From NCBI RefSeq assembly GCF_003852315.1, contig NZ_CP027762.1, positions 1,903,501 to 1,967,500 of the forward strand: a stretch of DNA of 64,000 nt, read 5' to 3'. Both the position numbers and the translations under genes were made by a program. Of this stretch, positions 32,774 through 41,709 are shown in pieces (within the stretch, counting starts at the first letter, position 1; each line of letters begins with the position of its first letter). The notes under the pieces are model-generated. The model was not told the origin of the DNA. It worked only from the letters and a program-made list of their open reading frames with translations, and made no database searches. Source of the stretch: Pseudomonas sp. LBUM920 (GTDB taxonomy: Bacteria > Pseudomonadota > Gammaproteobacteria > Pseudomonadales > Pseudomonadaceae).

Positions 32774-35036
32774 GTTCTTCGCGGCGGAACGGTTTGGCCA
32801 GATAGTCATCCATGCCCGCGGCCCGGCAACGCTCGCGCTCTTCCGAGAGGGCGTTGGCCGTCAAGGCGACAATGGGCAAATCGGGCCAGCGCCCGCTGCG
32901 GCGAATCTGCCGGCTGGCCTCGTAGCCATTCATTACCGGCATGTTGCAGTCCATCAGCACCATGTCAAAGCGCTGCTCTTCAAGGAACTTGAGCGCTTCG
33001 CCACCGTGCGCGGCCACCACCACTTCGCAGCCGAGCTTGCTGAGCATGCCTTTGGCCACCAGTTGATTGACCGGGTTGTCCTCCACCAGCAGGATGCGCG
33101 CCCGGTGCGTAAACGGCGCGGCTTCCATCTGGATCGGGTCGAGGATCAGTGGCGCGTCGCTGCGCAAATTGCGTTGCAGGATCTGATACAGCGCGTTGCG
33201 GCTCAAAGGGCGCGCCTGTTGCTGCAGCGGCGCCAGGGCTGCCACTTCCTCACTGGGCATAAAGTTGCCGTAGGCGGTGACCAGCAGAATGGGTGCCTTG
33301 ATGGCTGGGCGCAGGCGGAACAGGCACTCCGGGCAATCGGTGATCAACAGGTCAGGGTGTTGCCCGCTCAGGTCGTCGTCTTGAGAGTAAACGCGCGGCG
33401 CCAGCCCCCAGTGAGGCAACAGGGTGCTGAGCAATTCTGTCAGGCCGCTACCCGCGCTGGTGATGGCGATGACTTCGCCTGCCAGCGGCGCGTAACGAGT
33501 GGCGGGCAAATGCGTGGGCAGTGGCAGGTCGGCGCAGAACTGGCTGCCAAACCCGACTTCCGAGCTGATGCTCAGCCGGCCCTTCATCGCTTCACACAGA
33601 TTATGCGTCAACGCCAGCCCCAGCCCCGTGCCACCAAACTGGCGGGTGATGCCTGCGCCGGCCTGGGTAAACGGCTGGAATATCTTCACCTGCGCATCCT
33701 GAGCGATGCCGATACCGGTATCGCACACTTCAATCTTCACCCGGCCCTCACTGGCGCTCAGGCGCACGTCGACGCGGCCAAAGCGCGTGAACTTCAAGGC
33801 GTTGGAGAGCAAGTTGCTGACGATTTGCCGCACACGTGTCGGGTCGCCAATCACTTGGGCGGGAAACAGCGGGTCGATCAAGCACGTCAGTTCAACGCTC
33901 GGTGCTGCGTTCTGCGACAGCAGGTTGGCGGTGTCTTCCACCAGCGAGCTGAGATCGAACGGGATACGCTCCAGCTCCAGCTGGCCGGCATCAAACTTGG
34001 ACAGGTCGAGGATATCGTTGAGCAACTCCACCAGCACTTTGCCGGAGTCATGGGCAATCGACAGTTGCTGACGCTGCTCGGCATTCAACGGGCTGTCCAG
34101 CGAGAGGGCGATCATGCCCAGCAGGCCGTTGAGCGGCGTGCGAATCTCGTGGCTCATGTTGGCCAGGAACGCCGCCCGTGCCTGGGCCATGCCCAGCGCC
34201 GTCATCTTCGCAGCCTCCAACTCATCATTGGACTGGCTCAGGCGTTGGTTGCTGGCCTTGAGCTCCAGTGTGCGTGCGGAGACGATATCTTCCAGCTGGC
34301 CCAGGTACTCGGTGAGTCGATCCTCGGCGTGGCGGCGCTGCTGGATTTCGGTCTCCATGTTTTCGAATTGCTGGTTGGCGACACTGACCAGCACACCGAT
34401 TTCGTCGTTTTCGTGCCCTGGCGGGCAATCCAGGTGTGCCTGTTTGCTGGTGCTCAGCGCGCGAATAATGCGCACCAGCGGTTGGGTCAGCATCACGTAA
34501 AACAGGCCCAACAGGATGCCGGTCAGCAGCAGGCTGCGGGCAAAACCGTTAAGCAGTGTGATCTCGGCGCGGTGCAGGAAGCGGCTGCCGAAGGCGTAAG
34601 TGTCGACGTCCAGGCGCAACACGCCCAAGGAATCATTAGGCATGTGGCTCAGGAACAACCGGTCCTCAAACTGGCGGTTGGCGCCAAACAGAAAATCGCT
34701 GATGGGGCGGTAGGTGCTTTCCTTGCGCGGGCGATCGACGTCGGCCAGTACCACGCCATTGTTGTCGACCAATTGCGCACGGGTGATCGCCGGGGAGTGC
34801 AGCAGGCCCAGCGTCAGTTCCTGGGCGAGTTCGGCGTCGATGTTGTAGGCGATACGGGAGGCGGGGTTATGGCTGATTTCGATCAGCGAGCGTATTTCAC
34901 GGTTGATGGATGCGTCTTCGCTGGCATAATCAATGCCGATTTGGATCAGACTGAGCAAGGTTCCCAAGACGAAACCGACCAGCACAGTCAATCGAGCTTG
35001 TTTATAAGACAAGCGGTGGGCGAACTTGATATCCAT
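32727..35036 (-). CDS. sagS: SagS-like hybrid sensor histidine kinase
   Basis: About 769 aa from ATG 35036 (795 aa if ATG 35114 is used; neither has a clear ribosome site). Order: membrane helix at about 14-34, periplasmic HmsP-like domain, second helix near 160-185, HAMP-like and coiled-coil region, HisKA with NMSHEIRTPLNG, HATPase (NALKFTRFGR, DTGIGI, GGTGLGLAL), a degenerate receiver-like segment, and a C-terminal receiver (LLVEDNPVNQ; phospho-Asp in MVLMDCNMPVMNG). The position next to ospR/gpx matches P. aeruginosa sagS, a regulator of the switch to biofilm growth. Confidence 0.88.
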   Translation of the reverse strand: MDIKFAHRLSYKQARLTVLVGFVLGTLLSLIQIGIDYASEDASINREIRSLIEISHNPASRIAYNIDAELAQELTLGLLHSPAITRAQLVDNNGVVLADVDRPRKESTYRPISDFLFGANRQFEDRLFLSHMPNDSLGVLRLDVDTYAFGSRFLHRAEITLLNGFARSLLLTGILLGLFYVMLTQPLVRIIRALSTSKQAHLDCPPGHENDEIGVLVSVANQQFENMETEIQQRRHAEDRLTEYLGQLEDIVSARTLELKASNQRLSQSNDELEAAKMTALGMAQARAAFLANMSHEIRTPLNGLLGMIALSLDSPLNAEQRQQLSIAHDSGKVLVELLNDILDLSKFDAGQLELERIPFDLSSLVEDTANLLSQNAAPSVELTCLIDPLFPAQVIGDPTRVRQIVSNLLSNALKFTRFGRVDVRLSASEGRVKIEVCDTGIGIAQDAQVKIFQPFTQAGAGITRQFGGTGLGLALTHNLCEAMKGRLSISSEVGFGSQFCADLPLPTHLPATRYAPLAGEVIAITSAGSGLTELLSTLLPHWGLAPRVYSQDDDLSGQHPDLLITDCPECLFRLRPAIKAPILLVTAYGNFMPSEEVAALAPLQQQARPLSRNALYQILQRNLRSDAPLILDPIQMEAAPFTHRARILLVEDNPVNQLVAKGMLSKLGCEVVVAAHGGEALKFLEEQRFDMVLMDCNMPVMNGYEASRQIRRSGRWPDLPIVALTANALSEERERCRAAGMDDYLAKPFRREELKALLDLWVPQTTSL

Positions 35037-35208
35037 CGGGTGTTGAACCACTTCACGTTTCCCTTCGCCCGGCAAGCATAGCTGAACATCCACCGGCTTT
35101 GGCTTGCTCGGCATAATCGTTGATTTTTTTACAGGTGCAGCCCTGTCGCGGTGTGCCGCAGGGTTGCCAATACGCCATCTTTTGCAAGAACTTGCCAGAG
35201 GAATAGTC

Positions 35209-36099
35209 GTGGATAATCGATTGAATGCCTTTCTTGAGCGTGCCGATGCGGTACTTGCACGCCTGGAACCGTTGTTGCCGGCGCCCCGTCAAGCCATCGA
35301 CTGGGACCAGTGCCTCGCCGCCCGTTGGCAGCGCGAAGGCCGCAGCGGCTTTTTGCTGCCCCTGGAAGTCAGCCTGGACATGCGCCTTAGCGACCTGATC
35401 GGTGTGGACAAGCAACGCGAACAACTGGCTCGCAACACCCAGCAGTTTCTCGAAGGCCTGCCCGCCAACCACGCGCTGCTGTGGGGTTCGCGCGGCACGG
35501 GTAAATCGTCAATGGTGCGCGCCTTGCTCGCCCAGCACGCCAAGGCCGGCTTGCGCCTGATTGAAATCGAGCGCGATCACCTGGCCGACTTGCCGCGCGT
35601 GGTCGAGCAACTGCTCAAGCTGCCGCAGCGGTTCATCCTGTTCTGCGACGACTTGTCGTTCGAGGCCGGCGAGGGCGACTACCGCGTGCTCAAGAGTGTG
35701 CTGGACGGCTCGCTGGAGCAGGCGCCGGAAAACGTGCTGTTGTATGCCACGTCCAACCGTCGTCACCTGGTGCCGGAAAACCAGAGCGACAATGACAACT
35801 GGAAACGCGTGGACGGCGAGCTGCACCCCAGCGAGGCCGTTGAAGATAAAATCGCCCTGTCCGACCGGTTCGGCCTGTGGTTGTCTTTCTACCCGTTCTC
35901 TCAGGAACATTTCCTGAACGTGGTCGAGCACTGGATTGGCGAACTGGCCAGCAAGGCCGGTTTGCAATGGCAGCGCGATGAAGCGCTGGATATTTTGGCC
36001 GTACGTTGGGCCACCGGGCGCGGCAACCGCAATGGCCGGTGCGCGTATCAATTCGCCCGTTACTGGGTGGGTCTCAAGTTGTTGGAGCGTCAACCATGA
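35209..36099 (+). CDS. DUF815 family ATPase
   Basis: This 296-aa P-loop protein has Walker A WGSRGTGKSS (about 92-101) and an AAA-like order of motifs (FILFCDDLSFE as Walker B, LLYATSNRRHLVPE as sensor region). It matches PF05673 (DUF815), whose role is unknown. The start is GTG 35209 with AGAGGAA upstream. It overlaps the fRMsr gene by 4 bp, so they are coupled. Confidence 0.88.
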   Translation: MDNRLNAFLERADAVLARLEPLLPAPRQAIDWDQCLAARWQREGRSGFLLPLEVSLDMRLSDLIGVDKQREQLARNTQQFLEGLPANHALLWGSRGTGKSSMVRALLAQHAKAGLRLIEIERDHLADLPRVVEQLLKLPQRFILFCDDLSFEAGEGDYRVLKSVLDGSLEQAPENVLLYATSNRRHLVPENQSDNDNWKRVDGELHPSEAVEDKIALSDRFGLWLSFYPFSQEHFLNVVEHWIGELASKAGLQWQRDEALDILAVRWATGRGNRNGRCAYQFARYWVGLKLLERQP

Positions 36100-36578
36100 T
36101 CGATTTGCAACAGGCCGGCACGGGCCTGGATGGCTATGCAATGCTGTGTGCGCAACTGGAGTCGCTGTTGGCCGATGAACGCGACTTCATCGCCAACAGC
36201 GCGCAGTTCTCTGCGTTTCTGTTCAACCAGCTGGATGACCTGAACTGGGCCGGCTTCTACCTCAACCGCAACGAAGAGCTGGTGCTTGGCCCGTTCCAGG
36301 GCCAGATTGCCTGCGTGCGCATTCCGTTCGGTCGTGGGGTGTGCGGCGCGGCGGCGGCATCGCGGCAAACCCAGCGGGTGGAGGACGTTCACGCGTTCCC
36401 TGGGCATATCGCCTGTGACAGCGCTTCCAACAGCGAACTGGTGGTGCCCCTGGTCAAGGACGGCCAACTGATTGGCGTCCTTGATCTGGACAGCCCGTCG
36501 CTGTCGCGCTTTACCGCGCAGGACCAGGCGGGCATCGAACAGCTGGCAGCGATCTTCCTGCGTCTGACCGACTGCTGA
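36096..36578 (+). CDS. free methionine-(R)-sulfoxide reductase (GAF domain)
   Basis: This 160-aa GAF-fold enzyme reduces free Met-R-sulfoxide. The three functional Cys are at 73 (IACVRIPFGRGVCG), 83 and 107 (HIACDSASNSE), in the spacing seen in E. coli YebR/fRMsr (84, 94, 118). Together with msrB 5 kb away it extends the methionine-repair theme of the region. A GGCAGGG/CCCTGCC hairpin (36587-36616) follows the stop. Confidence 0.93.
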   Translation: MIDLQQAGTGLDGYAMLCAQLESLLADERDFIANSAQFSAFLFNQLDDLNWAGFYLNRNEELVLGPFQGQIACVRIPFGRGVCGAAAASRQTQRVEDVHAFPGHIACDSASNSELVVPLVKDGQLIGVLDLDSPSLSRFTAQDQAGIEQLAAIFLRLTDC

Positions 36579-36586
36579 CCGATGGC

Positions 36587-36616
36587 GGCAGGGAGAGTGC
36601 AAACACTCGCCCTGCC
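36587..36616. terminator. hairpin between convergent genes
   Basis: GGCAGGG-A-GAGTG pairs with CACTC-G-CCCTGCC around CAAA. No T-run, so termination would be weak or rho-assisted. Confidence 0.5.
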
Positions 36617-39600
36617 TATCGCAAGGCGTCCAGTTCATTAAGGCGCACCTGCAGCATCCTCTCCAATTCAAGCATGCATTTTTCCAGGGTCTTGATGCCG
36701 GTTTCGATCCTCGGCCGATCTTCACCTTGCGCGCAGGCGTGCTCCAGCGCTTCACATTCGCCGGCCAGCGCAGCGGCCTGCACGATGCGCGCAGCTCCCT
36801 TGATCTTGTGGGCCTGGTCAATGATGGCCTGGGGCGATGCCTGTTGCGCCAACATGGCGGTCAGTTCCTGACGGTCATTACGGCTGCTGTTAAGCAATTC
36901 CTCGAGCAGGCGGCGACTCAGCTGTGGGTCGCCGCCCGTAAGCGCCTCCAGGCTGCTGAGGTCGAGCCTCACACCGCCGGGTTGCTGGCCGATCTGCGCC
37001 AGTTGCCGCTCCAGCACCGTCAGGCTGATTGGCTTGAACAGGCAGTCGTTCATGCCCGCTTGCGCGCAGCGCAGTTTCTCTTCCGGCTGAGCATTGGCGG
37101 TGAAGCCCAGCACGACGCAGGCCGGCAGCTGTTCGCGCTGTTCATACTCACGGATCGAGCGGGTCAATTCGTAGCCGTTCATGATCGGCATGTTGCAGTC
37201 GGCGATGACCAGGTCGAAGCGTTCCTGACGCCATGCCTTGAAGCCGGCGGCACCGTGCTGGGCTGCGGTGAACTGATGCCCCAGGTAACCCAGTTGCTGA
37301 CACATCAGCAGGCGGTTCGCGGGATGGTCATCCACCACCAATACGTTGAGCACCGGCGCAAACGCCGGGGGCGCGGGTTTGAGTTCTCCCACGGGCTGGA
37401 CCGGCTGCAGGCGGGGCATTGTCAAGTTGACATGCACTTGGGTGCCCACCATCGGCACACTGCTCAGGCTCAGTTGCCCGCCCATCATCGCGCACAGGCT
37501 TCGGCAGATCACCAGCCCCAGGCCGGCGCCGCTTCTGGCCAGGTGCCCGGAGTTGTCGGCCTGGGCAAACGGCTCGAACAGGCGCAGTTGGTCGTCGCGA
37601 CTGATACCGATGCCGGTGTCCTCGACCACCAGTTTCATTTCGACCTGCTGCGGTTGATCGGTGGGTTGCACGTCCACCTTGATGTGCACCCGCCCGCGCT
37701 CGGTGAACTTGATCGCATTGCTCACCAGGTTGGACAGCACCTGTTTGAAGCGTAACGGGTCGATCAGCACCTCGGTGTCATCCTGCTCGGGCTTGAACTC
37801 CAGCAGCAGGCTGAGGGTTTTCTGCCGTGCCAGGCCGTCGAACACGCGCACCACCGATTCGATGACTTCCCGCAGGTTCACGCGTTCCGGCGCCAGGCTC
37901 AAACGGCCGGACTCGATGCGCGCGATGTCCAGAATATCGCCGATCAATTCCAGCAGGTCTTTGGCCGAGTTGTAGGCCACTTCGATCGCGGGGCGGTCGA
38001 GATGACCCTGGTCAGCCCGCTTGAGGGTCAACTCCAGCATGCCGATCACGGCATTCATCGGCGTGCGGATTTCATGGCTCATGGTGGCAAGGAAGGTGCT
38101 TTTGGCCCGGTTCGCTTCATCGGCGCGTTCCTTGGCGGCGCGCAACTCGTCGAACAGCTGGCGCCGCTCACTGATGTCGATCCAGCCCCCGATGATGCCC
38201 TGGACTTCACCGACGGAGTCACGGTAAGGAAGAATCCAGTGATAGATCGTCAGTTTTTTTCCGTGCAGGTGCAGGGTGCGGTCGAGAATCAGTGGGTTGC
38301 CTTGCGCCACGACTTGCTGGTAGTCCGCGTGGTATTGCGCGGCTTCCGATTCCCGGGCCATGTCCATCTGGATCACGCTCTTGCCGATCACGTCTTCACG
38401 CTTGACGTCGAAGACCTGCAAGTAACTGTCATTACAGGTTTGCAACAGGCCGTTTCGATCACGCACATAGATCGGGTGCGGGGTTTCGTTGACCAATGCG
38501 CGCATGAACTCAAACTGATCGTTAAGGGCGCGCTCGGCCATTTTTCGATGTTTGATCTGGCGGCGCATGTGGGCGTTCCAGGTCAGTGAAATCAGCAGCA
38601 ACAGCCCGGTGCCGACGATGATTTGCGCGATCAACTGGTGGTAATTGCGCCAGTAACTGTCGGGGGCGGCGGTGTAGCCTCGCCAGCGACTGTTGATCAC
38701 GCCCATTTCGTCTGGAGCAATGCTCAGCAGGGCCTTGTCCAGGATTGAACTCAATTCGACGGCGCGGCGAGGTGTTGCCAGGGCGAACGTGGCGGGGAGG
38801 GTGCCAATACTGGTGCTGATCTGCAGTTTGTCCTGGAAAACCTGGGAGGACAGGAAGTAGTTGGCGATCACCAGCGAGTTGACGGCACCTTCCACATTGC
38901 CTTGGGCCAGCATTTCGGATGCCTTGAAGGTGTCGCTGACCTCCACCAGGCGAATCTGCGGGAAGTCCTGCGTGAGGATTTTTTCCAAGGGGTTGCCCAC
39001 GGTGATCGCCAGGCGCTTGCCTGCCATCTGCTCCAGGTTCGAGGGCGCGCCGGGCTCTTTGCGGGTCAGCAGGACGTAGGAGTTTTCCAGGTAAGGGCGA
39101 CTGAAGCTCAGCGAAGCCTCCCTTTCAACGCTGGGGACAATGGCCCCGATGATATCGGCTTTACCGGTGGTGACCTGCTCGATCATCGCGTTGACTTCGC
39201 GACTGCGCAGGATCTTGAAACGTAACCCGGTGCGCAGGCGTATCAGTTCCAGCAAGTCTGCGGTGATGCCGCGAAAATTGCCTTCGGCGTCGAAAAACGT
39301 CAGCGGTGCGAAGGTCTCATTGACGACGACTGTCACCACCGGATGGTCTTTGAGCCAACGCTCTTCGCGCTGGGTCAGCTGCAGTTTCTTGTCGGTCAGC
39401 AAGATATCGCTGCCGGCGCTCCAGCGCTTGGCGATACTGTCGCGTTCATTGATGGGGATGGCGGCCAGCACCGAATCGACGATGCTCAGCAAAGTGCGCT
39501 GTTCCTGGCGCAGCGCAAAGCTGAAGCCGTAGGCTTCATGCTTGCCGAAGTTGGCCATGCGGATGTTTTTCAGGTAGCCCTTGTTGATCATGTAATGGGT

Positions 39601-40266
39601 GGAAATGGTGTCGCCCAAAAACACGTCGGCCTGGTCGAACGCCACCGCATTCAACGCGTTTTGGTACGAGGGGTAGGCGCGGATGTTGGCCTTTGGATAC
39701 AGCTTCTGCACTTCGCTCAACGGCAGGTAGTGGTAGACCAGGCTCAAGCGCAGTCCGGCCAGCCCATTGCCCAGGTTGTAGGTTTCACCCTCACGGGTCA
39801 CCAGCACGGGTTGGTCCACCGCGTATGGCTGCGACAGGATGAGATTCGGGTTGGCGGCTTCAAAGCCGTTGGAGGAGCCCAACAAGTCAATTTCGCCCGT
39901 TTCAAGCGCGTGGATCGAGGCTTCTCGGGTGGGGTAGCGCACCACCTTCACGGGCAATGCCAGGGCTTGGGCCAACAGCCCTGCGTAGTCGGCGGTCAGG
40001 CCCTCGTAGTCGCGGCCGCTGGAGGTCAGGTCGAAGGGCGGGTAGTCCGGAGCCGAAGTGCCGAGCACCAACTCGCGTTTGTTCTGTAACCACTGGCGCT
40101 GGGCCTTGTCCAGTTGAACATCCAGTTGTACCGCACTTGCACGGCTCAACAGCGTGAAGTGTTCCGGGCCGGGAGCGGGGTCCGCAGGCACCGTCGTGCT
40201 GAAACACACACCGGCGATTAATATAATCAAATAGTCCTTTATACGGCTGGGCATCCGCTTTCTCAC
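36616..40266 (-). CDS. BvgS/RocS-type unorthodox sensor kinase
   Basis: 1216 aa. Order: signal peptide (~1-30); two periplasmic Venus-flytrap (SBP_bac_3) domains at ~55-275 and ~310-525; membrane helix ~545-565 (IVGTGLLLLISLTW); PAS ~585-700; HisKA with TMSHEIRTPMNAVIGML; HATPase; receiver (LVVDDHPANR, phospho-Asp in LVIADCNMPIMNG); Hpt with phospho-His in DQAHKIKGAARI. It resembles RocS1/RocS2 and BvgS. The start is GTG 40266 overlapping the response regulator stop by 4 bp; ATG 40254 is an alternative. Ligands unknown; flytrap domains suggest small solutes. Confidence 0.9.
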   Translation of the reverse strand: MRKRMPSRIKDYLIILIAGVCFSTTVPADPAPGPEHFTLLSRASAVQLDVQLDKAQRQWLQNKRELVLGTSAPDYPPFDLTSSGRDYEGLTADYAGLLAQALALPVKVVRYPTREASIHALETGEIDLLGSSNGFEAANPNLILSQPYAVDQPVLVTREGETYNLGNGLAGLRLSLVYHYLPLSEVQKLYPKANIRAYPSYQNALNAVAFDQADVFLGDTISTHYMINKGYLKNIRMANFGKHEAYGFSFALRQEQRTLLSIVDSVLAAIPINERDSIAKRWSAGSDILLTDKKLQLTQREERWLKDHPVVTVVVNETFAPLTFFDAEGNFRGITADLLELIRLRTGLRFKILRSREVNAMIEQVTTGKADIIGAIVPSVEREASLSFSRPYLENSYVLLTRKEPGAPSNLEQMAGKRLAITVGNPLEKILTQDFPQIRLVEVSDTFKASEMLAQGNVEGAVNSLVIANYFLSSQVFQDKLQISTSIGTLPATFALATPRRAVELSSILDKALLSIAPDEMGVINSRWRGYTAAPDSYWRNYHQLIAQIIVGTGLLLLISLTWNAHMRRQIKHRKMAERALNDQFEFMRALVNETPHPIYVRDRNGLLQTCNDSYLQVFDVKREDVIGKSVIQMDMARESEAAQYHADYQQVVAQGNPLILDRTLHLHGKKLTIYHWILPYRDSVGEVQGIIGGWIDISERRQLFDELRAAKERADEANRAKSTFLATMSHEIRTPMNAVIGMLELTLKRADQGHLDRPAIEVAYNSAKDLLELIGDILDIARIESGRLSLAPERVNLREVIESVVRVFDGLARQKTLSLLLEFKPEQDDTEVLIDPLRFKQVLSNLVSNAIKFTERGRVHIKVDVQPTDQPQQVEMKLVVEDTGIGISRDDQLRLFEPFAQADNSGHLARSGAGLGLVICRSLCAMMGGQLSLSSVPMVGTQVHVNLTMPRLQPVQPVGELKPAPPAFAPVLNVLVVDDHPANRLLMCQQLGYLGHQFTAAQHGAAGFKAWRQERFDLVIADCNMPIMNGYELTRSIREYEQREQLPACVVLGFTANAQPEEKLRCAQAGMNDCLFKPISLTVLERQLAQIGQQPGGVRLDLSSLEALTGGDPQLSRRLLEELLNSSRNDRQELTAMLAQQASPQAIIDQAHKIKGAARIVQAAALAGECEALEHACAQGEDRPRIETGIKTLEKCMLELERMLQVRLNELDALR

Positions 40267-40886
40267 ACTAGCGCGTTTCGTTTTGCCATCTCGATAAGTT
40301 CTACCAAGGACTTGGCTTTAAGTTTTTGCATCAGCCTTTTTTTGTAAGTGCTTACTGTTTTGTTACTTAAAAACATGCCTTTGGCGATTTCCTTATTGGT
40401 ACGGCCTTGTGCGAAAAGTTGTAAGACCATCAGTTCCCGATCGTTCACTGTTTTAAACAGTTCAAGTTCCAGCGTGTCTGTGCCGTCTGCATTACCATTG
40501 AGCGCCTGGCTGGGAAAATAGTTGTAGCCCGACAATACGGCGCGGATCGCACTCAGCAGTTCGCTCAGGTCGCCTTCCTTGCACACATAGCCATCCGCGC
40601 CCGAGCGCATGCAGCGCGTGGCAAACAGCGTCGGGCTCTGGGCGGTCAGAATCAGGGTTTTCATCGATGTGTTCATGGCGTTGAATCGGCACAGCACTTC
40701 GAGGCCGTCAAGTTTGGGAATGCTGATATCCAGAATGATCAAGTCCGGCAGGCATTCGCGAACCATTTGTATCGCATCACAACCGTTGTCCGTTTCACCG
40801 ACGACTTTATAACCCTCATGTTCCAGCAACATGCGGATCGCCAGCCTGATAACGGGGTGGTCATCAATGATAAAAACCGTGTTCAT
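40263..40886 (-). CDS. LuxR/NarL-type response regulator (BvgA/RocA-like)
   Basis: 207 aa. Receiver domain at 1-120 (FIIDDHPVIR, phospho-Asp in LIILDISIPKLDG, Lys in GYVCKEGD) and a C-terminal LuxR helix-turn-helix (RELMVLQLFAQGRTNKEIAKGMFLSNKTVSTYKKRLMQKL). It is coupled to the kinase gene by a 4-bp overlap. Architecture matches RocA1/RocA2, partners of RocS kinases that control fimbrial genes and efflux pumps in P. aeruginosa. Targets here are unknown. Start ATG 40886 rather than the upstream frame. Confidence 0.9.
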   Translation of the reverse strand: MNTVFIIDDHPVIRLAIRMLLEHEGYKVVGETDNGCDAIQMVRECLPDLIILDISIPKLDGLEVLCRFNAMNTSMKTLILTAQSPTLFATRCMRSGADGYVCKEGDLSELLSAIRAVLSGYNYFPSQALNGNADGTDTLELELFKTVNDRELMVLQLFAQGRTNKEIAKGMFLSNKTVSTYKKRLMQKLKAKSLVELIEMAKRNALV

Positions 40887-41141
40887 AATCACATTCCATG
40901 CAAGTGCAAATAAAGCGGGCACATTAGCTCAGAAGAAGAGGGAGGAGCATGAACCATGGTGGGAACAGGTATAAAACAGGAGAATTCCTACATGAAAAAA
41001 GGTAGTTGCCTACCAGTTGTTAAGGCTTTGTGACGCTGGATGTAAGCAAGTTTTAAATCAGTGCGGTCATTGGCAGTGCCAGCGATTCAGCGCTTGGTTC
41101 AGGTATGTTTTCGTAGGGGGGCAGAGTTTAAAGTCCTACAT

Positions 41142-41537
41142 TTATAATCGGACCAGAGGGGCAATCAATTTTTCGAGTTCGTCTTTATTCAGCGGTTTGG
41201 ATAAATAACCAAGCAGCGGCAAACCACGCTGCAGGGCTTGGGTGGTCAGGTTGAACAGTTCCGAGGAAGGCAGCCCGCTCAGCAGAATGGCGCCGGTTAT
41301 AAAGTGTTGGCGACTGGCGATTTCCACCAGCTCCAGGCCGAGTAAATCAGGCAGGCATTGGTCGCACAGCATCAGGTCAAATGGCCTTTTGGACTCAGAC
41401 ATCGCGCGGATCGCCTGTTCGGCATTTTCTGCCAGAGTCAGGTGGTCGAAGCCGAAGGTGTTAAGCAGGCACTGGGTGGCCAGAAGCTGAAAGGGGTGAT
41501 CCTCCACCAATAGGATTCGAAGAGGGTGTCTGGGCAT
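41142..41537 (-). CDS. stand-alone receiver protein resembling the RocR receiver
   Basis: This protein of about 131 aa is a single receiver domain: acidic pocket LLVEDHPFQLLAT, phospho-Asp in LMLCDQCLPDLLG, and Lys in YLSKPLNKDELEKL. The EDxPFQ start and the GxLxKP end resemble the receiver half of RocR (receiver plus EAL), but no EAL domain follows: the stop comes 2 codons after the domain. The start is uncertain (ATG 41537, or TTG 41558; neither has a good ribosome site). It lies 255 bp upstream of the response regulator gene on the same strand. Confidence 0.8.
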   Translation of the reverse strand: MPRHPLRILLVEDHPFQLLATQCLLNTFGFDHLTLAENAEQAIRAMSESKRPFDLMLCDQCLPDLLGLELVEIASRQHFITGAILLSGLPSSELFNLTTQALQRGLPLLGYLSKPLNKDELEKLIAPLVRL

Positions 41538-41709
41538 AGGGGCACACGGGTCAGTCAAGCGTCGATGGGGTGGCGCGTAGGAATTGCTCGCCAGGTCCGC
41601 CAGAAGCGGGCGTGATTATTCCTTGAATGAGTGTACGAATTCGATCAGGCAGCTCTGTTCCCTTCGTAGGCAGATTCTGTTCGGGGAACAGGCGGCGTGA
41701 TCGAAAGCG

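Noticed and set aside
33006..35081. 691-codon open frame opposite the sagS-like kinase
   Set aside because: The kinase on the minus strand has all histidine kinase and receiver motifs; the plus-strand frame has none.
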